This document shows, one piece after another, positions 22,635 through 27,107 of a DNA stretch of 27,107 bases; the first letter of the stretch is position 1, and each line of letters starts with the position of its first letter. The translations under genes and the position numbers were made by a program. The stretch spans positions 1 through 27,107 of the forward strand of contig DASUZB010000281.1 of assembly GCA_036377075.1 (NCBI GenBank), read 5' to 3'. The notes beneath the pieces were generated by a model that saw nothing but the letters and a program-made list of their open reading frames with translations, made no database searches and was not told the DNA's origin. This DNA is from DASUZB01 sp036377075. Lineage in GTDB: Bacteria > Actinomycetota > CALGFH01.

Positions 22635-23960
22635 TCACGTGCGGGCGGCGACGCGCCCCCCGACCCGTTCCTCGATGAACCTGGCGACGTCCTCCACCAG
22701 GTCGAGCATCCGTTCGAAGTCCTCCTCCGGGGTGGTCAGCGGCGGCTTGAACTTCAGGACGTTGCCACCGATGCCGCCGAACTGGCAGAGCAGGCCGCGG
22801 TCGACCGCGTAGCGCCAGGCCTCGGCGCAGGCCTCGGTGGCCGGCTCCTTGGTGGTCCGGTCGAGCACGAAGTCGACGCCGACGAACAGGCCGGGCCCGC
22901 GGACGTCGCCGACCGCCCCGAACCGCTCGGCCAGCTCCTGGAACCTGCCGGTGGCGCGGGCGCCCAGCTCCCGCGCGCGGTCGGCGAGCCGCTCCTCCTC
23001 CACCACGTCGAGGACGGCCATCCCCGCCGCCGCCGCGAGCGGCTGGTTCATGAACGTGAGGATGTTCCACGGCTCGGCCTCGATCCCCTCGTCCACCAGG
23101 TCGGCGCGGACGGCGAGCGCGCCGACCGGGACGCCGCCGCCCAGCGCCTTCCCGGCGACCAGCATGTCCGGGTGCACGCCGAACAGGTCGCAGGCCCAGG
23201 TCGCGCCGCAGCGCGCCAGGCCCGTCTGGACCTCGTCGACGACCAGCAGGACGCCGCGGTCGCGGCAGGCGCGCTGCACCGCCCCGTAGTACCCGGACGG
23301 GAAGACGACGTGGCCGTTGGGGCCCTGGACGACCTCCATCACGAACGCGGCCACCTGGCCGTAGCCGCCGTCCATGGCGTTCTCCAGCGCGCCGAGCGAG
23401 GCCCGCCAGGCGTCCGCTCCCCCGCCGAGGGGGTTGCGGTACGTGTCGGCGTTGGGCACCTGGCGGAAGGTGGGCCAGCGCACCGCGCCCGGCAGCCAGG
23501 CGCGGTCCGGCGCGATCCCGGAGAGGCTCATGGTCGCCAGCGACATGCCGTGGTAGGCGCCGTGGAGCGAGAGGACCTCGGTGCGGCCGGTGATCCGCAT
23601 CGCCAGCTTGACCGCCGCCTCGATGGCGTCGCCGCCGCCGGCGAGCAGCGCGACCTTGGTGAGCCCTTCGGGGGTGAGCCCGGCGAGGCGCGCGCAGTAC
23701 GCCACCACGGCGTCGCTCTGGTGCAGGATGTTGGTGGTCGGCAAAGTCGCCATCTGCCTGGCGACGGCTTCGGCCACGCGGGGGTTGGCGTGCCCCACCA
23801 TCGCCGGCCCGGCGGACCCGGACATGGTGTCGAGGTACAGCCGGCCCGCGGCGTCCCAGAGGCGCGCGTTCTCGCCACGGACGAACGTCACGCACGGGTC
23901 GCGCCGCAGCGAGTGCAGGACGAACCGGTCCGGCGCGGGCCGGGCTTCGTGGCCGTCCAT
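22635..23960 (-). CDS. Class III PLP-dependent aminotransferase
   Basis: This 441-residue fold-I PLP enzyme of the class III (omega/4-aminobutyrate-type) group has a VDEVQTGLAR block with Asp242 contacting the pyridine nitrogen and Lys271 in VAGKALGGG forming the Schiff base. The phosphate-binding loop reads GGGDAIEAAVKLA in place of the commoner SGAEAxEAAxKLA, a deviation that may mark an unusual amino donor. Relatives include omega-amino-acid and 2,2-dialkylglycine-acting enzymes; I cannot choose among them. The ATG at 23960 follows GGGGAA by 5 nt and lies 13 nt after the first gene of the operon. Ser/Gly-rich SGSAGPAMVGHANP near residue 50 is typical. Confidence 0.88.
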   Translation of the reverse strand: MDGHEARPAPDRFVLHSLRRDPCVTFVRGENARLWDAAGRLYLDTMSGSAGPAMVGHANPRVAEAVARQMATLPTTNILHQSDAVVAYCARLAGLTPEGLTKVALLAGGGDAIEAAVKLAMRITGRTEVLSLHGAYHGMSLATMSLSGIAPDRAWLPGAVRWPTFRQVPNADTYRNPLGGGADAWRASLGALENAMDGGYGQVAAFVMEVVQGPNGHVVFPSGYYGAVQRACRDRGVLLVVDEVQTGLARCGATWACDLFGVHPDMLVAGKALGGGVPVGALAVRADLVDEGIEAEPWNILTFMNQPLAAAAGMAVLDVVEEERLADRARELGARATGRFQELAERFGAVGDVRGPGLFVGVDFVLDRTTKEPATEACAEAWRYAVDRGLLCQFGGIGGNVLKFKPPLTTPEEDFERMLDLVEDVARFIEERVGGRVAART

Positions 23961-23973
23961 CGCGCTTCCCCGG

Positions 23974-25134
23974 TCAGGTCCGCAGGCCGCGGGCTGCCAC
24001 GCGCCAGACCTTCTCGACGCGGTCGCCCCGCACGCCGACGATCTCGTTGGTCAGGTTGCAGCAGGTGCACGCGTGGAACGGGTAGAAGCGCAGCTTCTCG
24101 CCCAGCGCCACCTCGCCCTCGGCGTGGCCCATGCCGTGCTCCTCGGTGAGCCGCTCGATCACCACGCGGTCGTCGGTCGAGAAGGTCATCGCCGGCGGGG
24201 CCTCCTGCGCGTTCCCGGCGCCGACGACGCCCCGGTCACCGGAGAACGTCTTGGACCCGCCGTCGATCGTGAGGCCGCCGTCGCCCCAGCGGCTGACCAC
24301 CCGGCACAGCGCCGTCAGCGCCAGCTGGTCCCTGCCGGCGCTGCCCTCGTTGAGGTGCATCACGTCGTAGAAGACGTAGGTGCCCGCGCGGACCTCGGTG
24401 ACGCCGGGGACCTCGGCCACGTACCTGCCGGTGAAGCTGCCGCCCGCCGTCACCTCGCGGACCTCGAGGCCGTGGGCGCGCAGCCGCTCGGCGATGTCGA
24501 CCAGCAGCTGGCCCTCGGCGTGCCCCTCCTCCTCGCGGCTGCGCTTGCCCTCCATGAAGTACGAGCGGTGGGTCGTCAGGCCGTCGAAGTCGACCCCGGG
24601 GAGGCCCACGATCGTCCGCGCCAGGCGCTCGATCCCGTCGAGGTCGTGCATGTCGACGCCGCCGCGGCGCATGCCGCTGTCGACGTCGATCTGCAGGTGC
24701 AGCACCACCCCGCGGGCCGAGGCGGCCTCGGACGCCTGCCGCACGGCCGGCTCGCCGTCGCAGTTCAGGGTCATGCGCACGCCGCGCTCCGCCAGCTCGG
24801 CGGCGCGCGCCCACTTCTGCTCGCCGAACACCGGGTAGGCGATGCAGACGTCGTCGATGCCGGCCGCCGCGAACGGCTCGGCCTCGCTGAGCTTGGCGCA
24901 GCAGATCCCCCTGGCGCCCGCGGCGACCTGCAGCAGCGCGACCTCGGGCACCTTGTGGGTCTTGACGTGGACGCGGAACGCGACGCCGCGCTCGTCCATC
25001 CACGACTGCCAGTCGCGGATGTTCCGCTCCATCTGGTCGAGGTCCGCGAGGACCAAGGGTGTATCCAGGTCTTCGACCCGACCACCCACCTGGACACGTG
25101 GCGAACCGGCCTCGCCCACCGCGGGAAGCGCCAT
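23974..25134 (-). CDS. D-threonine aldolase/D-serine dehydratase-like PLP enzyme, intact metal motif
   Basis: This 386-residue fold-III PLP enzyme has the cofactor Lys58 in VHVKTHKVP. The C-terminal D-serine-dehydratase-like domain has FHACTCCNLTNE, giving the metal pair His354 and Cys356 expected for Zn-dependent members, unlike the paralogue at 8161-9219. Members cleave D-threonine-type beta-hydroxy-D-amino acids to glycine and an aldehyde, or dehydrate D-serine-like substrates. Both outcomes fit the operon: acetaldehyde could go to MhpF, or an enamine to RidA. It is the first gene of the 12-gene leftward operon. The ATG at 25134 has GAGGAGG 7 nt upstream. The promoter with a TGCATACA site lies about 75 nt upstream. 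Confidence 0.85.
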   Translation of the reverse strand: MALPAVGEAGSPRVQVGGRVEDLDTPLVLADLDQMERNIRDWQSWMDERGVAFRVHVKTHKVPEVALLQVAAGARGICCAKLSEAEPFAAAGIDDVCIAYPVFGEQKWARAAELAERGVRMTLNCDGEPAVRQASEAASARGVVLHLQIDVDSGMRRGGVDMHDLDGIERLARTIVGLPGVDFDGLTTHRSYFMEGKRSREEEGHAEGQLLVDIAERLRAHGLEVREVTAGGSFTGRYVAEVPGVTEVRAGTYVFYDVMHLNEGSAGRDQLALTALCRVVSRWGDGGLTIDGGSKTFSGDRGVVGAGNAQEAPPAMTFSTDDRVVIERLTEEHGMGHAEGEVALGEKLRFYPFHACTCCNLTNEIVGVRGDRVEKVWRVAARGLRT

Positions 25135-25213
25135 GCCGCGGCCTCCTCACCTGCCGATCCGCGCGTCGGGGCACGGCTGGATCCGACGACGCACCAGCAC
25201 CGTTGCACCCAAA

Positions 25214-25243
25214 AATGTATGCAGGTCGAGAGAACGGCGTCAA
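25214..25243 (-). promoter_or_regulatory. Promoter of the 12-gene operon, with TGCATACA operator
   Basis: On the minus strand a -35 TTGACG (25243-25238), an 18-bp spacer and a -10 TACATT (25219-25214) form a good sigma-70-type promoter reading toward the gene starting at 25134, with a leader of about 73 nt. The sequence TGCATACA (25223-25216) overlaps the -10, so a repressor there would block polymerase. The same 8-mer occurs at three other places between 27012 and 27087. Confidence 0.68.
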
Positions 25244-25265
25244 TGTGCAATCCACCGGAGGCGCC

Positions 25266-25294
25266 TTGTCCCGGTCCCAGAAAGTGTGTACAGT
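25266..25294 (+). promoter_or_regulatory. Promoter of the extradiol dioxygenase gene, with variant operator
   Basis: The -35 TTGTCC (25266-25271), 17-bp spacer and -10 TACAGT (25289-25294) read toward the GTG at 25317. TGTGTACA (25285-25292), a variant of TGCATACA, overlaps the -10. The surrounding AAAGTGnnTACAGTTT (25281-25296) is shared with the promoter at the right edge (27076-27091), where the two variable bases are CA instead of TG. Confidence 0.68.
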
Positions 25295-25316
25295 TTCTCG
25301 GACTGAGGAGGCTGAG

Positions 25317-26231
25317 GTGATCGAGTTCCAGGACATCGCCTACGTGCGCTCCGGCGTCGCGGACCTCCAGGCCGCCGTCCGCTTCGCGACCGATGTCGTG
25401 GGGCTCGAGCTGGTGGCCTCGGACGAGCAAGGGGTCGCGTACCTTCGGGCCGACGCACGCCACCACTGCCTCGCGCTGGTCGCTGGTCGGTCCGGGGTGC
25501 TCGCGTCCGGCTTCACCGTCGCCGACGAGGGCGCCCTGGCGGGCGCGGAGCGCGAGCTCGAACGTCGCGGCTTCGCCGTGCGGCGCCTCGACGCCGCGGC
25601 CGCACGGTCGCGCCGAGTCCGCTCCGGCATCGCCTTCGACGACCCCTTCGGCAACCGGCTCGAGCTGGTGACGCAGCAGGAGTCCCTCGCTCGGCCGGTC
25701 GCCTTCGGGCGTGCGGCGGGGATCACGGAGTTCGGTCACCTCTGCCTCGACGCGCCAGACGTCCACGAGGCCTACCGGTTCTGGTCGAGCACCTTCAACG
25801 CGAAGGTGTCCGACTGGATCGGCGACGCCGCCTGCCTCATGCGGATCGACCCCGTGCACCACAAGCTCGCCGTCTTCAAGGGCGACGGGCCAGGACTGTG
25901 CCACGTGAACTTCCAGGTCGCCTCGATCGACGACGTCTTCCGGAACTGGCACTTCCTGGTCGAGCACGGCGTCGAGATCGAGATGGGGCCGGGCAGGCAC
26001 CCGCAGTCGACCGCCGTGTTCGTCTACTTCCTCGGCCCGGAGAGCTTCACCTACGAGTACTCCTTCGGGGTGCGCCGGATCGAGGACGACGCGGCGTGGC
26101 GGCCACGGACCTTCGACCCCGCCGAGCCAGGGTCGATCGACATGTGGCTCGGCCCGACCGCGCGACCGACGACGCAGCCGCAGGCGCGCGACGACCTGCC
26201 GGCACAGGTGCCCGAGGTGCTTCCCCTCTAG
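25317..26231 (+). CDS. Type I extradiol ring-cleavage dioxygenase (VOC superfamily)
   Basis: This 304-residue protein has two vicinal-oxygen-chelate modules. The second has the full Fe(II) facial triad of type I extradiol dioxygenases: His141 (EFGHLCLD), His196 (LCHVNFQV) and Glu247 (FTYEYSFG), with the conserved HHK at 181-183. Such enzymes open catechol-type rings next to the diol with O2. The N-terminal module lacks a metal triad, as in BphC-like enzymes. A C-terminal Pro/Thr-rich tail follows residue 280. The GTG at 25317 follows GAGGAGG by 5 nt. It is divergent from the 12-gene operon and controlled by a related promoter, so it probably serves the same pathway. The stop shares CTAG with the convergent GntR gene. 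Confidence 0.84.
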   Translation: MIEFQDIAYVRSGVADLQAAVRFATDVVGLELVASDEQGVAYLRADARHHCLALVAGRSGVLASGFTVADEGALAGAERELERRGFAVRRLDAAAARSRRVRSGIAFDDPFGNRLELVTQQESLARPVAFGRAAGITEFGHLCLDAPDVHEAYRFWSSTFNAKVSDWIGDAACLMRIDPVHHKLAVFKGDGPGLCHVNFQVASIDDVFRNWHFLVEHGVEIEMGPGRHPQSTAVFVYFLGPESFTYEYSFGVRRIEDDAAWRPRTFDPAEPGSIDMWLGPTARPTTQPQARDDLPAQVPEVLPL

Positions 26232-27004
26232 CCGGCGGACGCCGCGCGCAGCGCGGCGGGGTCGGCGCCCCCGGCGAGGGCGACGGCGTGCGGGACTGCC
26301 CGCGGCACGTAGCCCGGCGCGCAGTCCGCGAGCACCCGCAGGGCCGTGCGGGCGAGGTGGTGAGCAAGCCCGGAGAGGGCCGCGTGGTCGTCCCCGGCGG
26401 CGAGGGCGTCCAGGATCGCCGCGTGCTCGACGTCACCGGCGGTCTGCCAGTCCGCCGGCTCGGACTGCTGGTAGATCCGGATGTAGCGGACGCTGCGGTC
26501 CTCGAGCGACTGCAGCGTGCGCAGCAGCGGCTCGCCCACCCCGGCCGTGATCAGCCGGTGGTAGGCGTGGTGCGCCTCGAACCACCCGGGGAAGTCGCCG
26601 ATCCGCGCGGCCCGGCGCATCGCGGTGAGCAGCCGGCCCGCCTCCCGGCGCTGGCGTGAGCCGATGGACTCCAGGGTCATCGACAGCGCGAGCGTCTCGA
26701 GCACGATGCGGCACGCGTAGTCGGCGTCGAGCTCGACCGGGTCGAGGTCGGCCACGCGCATCCGCTGGTTCGGCGCGAACTCGACGTAGCCCTCCTCCTG
26801 GAGCATCCGCAGCACCTCGCGCAGCGGCGTCCTGCTCACGCCGAGCTGCTTGGCGAGCGCCACCTGCGACAGCTTCGTCCCCGGAGGGATGCGGCCGTCG
26901 AGGATGCACTCCCGCAGGTAGGCGTGCAGGCGAGGGATGGCCTGCCTGGCCTCGGGGAGGTCCACGCGCTCGATCCCGGGGATGCGGGCTGCCGATCGTG
27001 CCAT
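26228..27004 (-). CDS. GntR family regulator with FCD domain, candidate TGCATACA-binding repressor
   Basis: This 258-residue protein has a winged helix-turn-helix (about 20-86; LAKQLGVSRTPLREVLRML at 50-68, wing FAPNQRMRVAD) and an FCD domain with His residues in EAHHAYHRL. It closely resembles the GntR at 13640-14389. The ATG at 27004 has no SD but lies exactly 6 nt after a TACAAT -10 box, fitting a leaderless mRNA; the frame continues upstream without support. That -10 overlaps a TTGTATGCAA palindrome, so autoregulation is likely. As the regulator nearest all five TGCATACA-type sites it is the best candidate for control of the 12-gene operon, the dioxygenase and the gene beyond the right edge. 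Confidence 0.87.
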   Translation of the reverse strand: MARSAARIPGIERVDLPEARQAIPRLHAYLRECILDGRIPPGTKLSQVALAKQLGVSRTPLREVLRMLQEEGYVEFAPNQRMRVADLDPVELDADYACRIVLETLALSMTLESIGSRQRREAGRLLTAMRRAARIGDFPGWFEAHHAYHRLITAGVGEPLLRTLQSLEDRSVRYIRIYQQSEPADWQTAGDVEHAAILDALAAGDDHAALSGLAHHLARTALRVLADCAPGYVPRAVPHAVALAGGADPAALRAASAG

Positions 27005-27010
27005 GTGCGC

Positions 27011-27021
27011 ATTGTATGCAA
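27011..27021 (-). promoter_or_regulatory. Leaderless promoter and palindromic operator of the GntR gene
   Basis: On the minus strand the -10 TACAAT (27016-27011) is followed by 6 nt and the ATG at 27004. TTGTATGCAA (27012-27021) is a near-perfect palindrome and contains TGCATACA on the minus strand, covering the -10. No consensus -35 is seen. Confidence 0.62.
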
Positions 27022-27035
27022 AGCAACGCTCCAAC

Positions 27036-27043
27036 TGCATACA
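27036..27043 (+). promoter_or_regulatory. TGCATACA operator copy between divergent promoters
   Basis: An exact TGCATACA with its centre 23 bp from the site over the GntR promoter and 44 bp from the one over the right-edge promoter, close to two and four helical turns. It lies in the -35 region of the GntR promoter and could support cooperative binding or looping (inference). Confidence 0.52.
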
Positions 27044-27059
27044 CATCCGCCCGAGGGTC

Positions 27060-27089
27060 TTGACGCAGTGGAGCCAAAGTGCATACAGT
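27060..27089 (+). promoter_or_regulatory. Rightward promoter with TGCATACA operator at the window edge
   Basis: The -35 TTGACG (27060-27065), 18-bp spacer and -10 TACAGT (27084-27089) form the best consensus promoter in the window. TGCATACA (27080-27087) overlaps the -10. Transcription would start near 27096-27098 and run off the right edge, so a regulated gene must lie just outside. Confidence 0.68.
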
Positions 27090-27107
27090 TTGGCGAAGGT
27101 TTGTGAG

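Noticed and set aside
25059..25316. N-terminal extension of the extradiol dioxygenase upstream of 25317
   Set aside because: It would cover the divergent promoters and the operon's first codons, and similarity to the family starts at the GTG with its own SD.
1..27107. CRISPR arrays, tRNA/rRNA genes, insertion sequences, phage genes, attachment sites
   Set aside because: No direct-repeat arrays, cloverleaf-like segments, transposase or integrase motifs were seen on either strand.

Overview
The window looks like chromosomal DNA of a very GC-rich bacterium (G+C clearly above 70% by eye), most likely an actinomycetote. Reasons: GTG and TTG starts are common, coding is dense with ATGA/GTGA start-stop overlaps, several TANNNT -10 hexamers sit 6 nt upstream of a start codon (leaderless transcription), and there are many FadR/FCD-type GntR regulators. 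The exact lineage cannot be read from the window. I saw no rRNA, tRNA, CRISPR array, insertion sequence or phage gene.

Region 1 (1-4807) is a housekeeping flank: the N-terminus of an ABC-transporter lipoprotein, an AlkA-like DNA glycosylase with Glu at the catalytic Asp position, a CorA Mg2+ transporter behind a long structured leader holding an 11-codon reading frame, a thioredoxin, a membrane protein fused to a type-1 copper cupredoxin domain, a 55-residue membrane protein, and a permuted NlpC/P60-type hydrolase. The last two diverge from one short palindrome that can serve as the -10 box for both strands.

Region 2 (4818-13668) is a carbohydrate/amino-acid catabolic block. A FGGY sugar kinase and an acetolactate-synthase-like TPP enzyme form a leftward pair. 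A D-threonine-aldolase-like PLP enzyme diverges from them, followed by a convergent GntR repressor. Across a TGGTCAGACCA operator, that repressor diverges from an operon of APC permease, DhaK, DhaL and an RpiB-family isomerase. DhaK + DhaL + RpiB resembles known tetrulose routes (erythrulose to erythrulose phosphate to erythrose 4-phosphate).

Region 3 (13640-27107) contains a 12-gene leftward operon of about 11.5 kb: D-threonine-aldolase-like protein, class III aminotransferase, RidA, SDR, Zn-alcohol dehydrogenase, SDR, SDR, APC permease, cyclase/amidohydrolase, acylating acetaldehyde dehydrogenase, 4-hydroxy-2-oxovalerate aldolase, GntR regulator. An extradiol dioxygenase diverges from it, followed by a convergent GntR regulator. 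Five TGCATACA-type sites overlap or lie beside four promoters here, which points to one regulon, including a gene just beyond the right edge.

The two catabolic blocks carry paralogous parts (two APC permeases, two D-threonine-aldolase-like enzymes, three FCD regulators). The substrate is not known. The endpoints readable from sequence are acetaldehyde plus pyruvate to acetyl-CoA (MhpE/MhpF) and a tetrose phosphate feeding central metabolism (DhaKL/RpiB).
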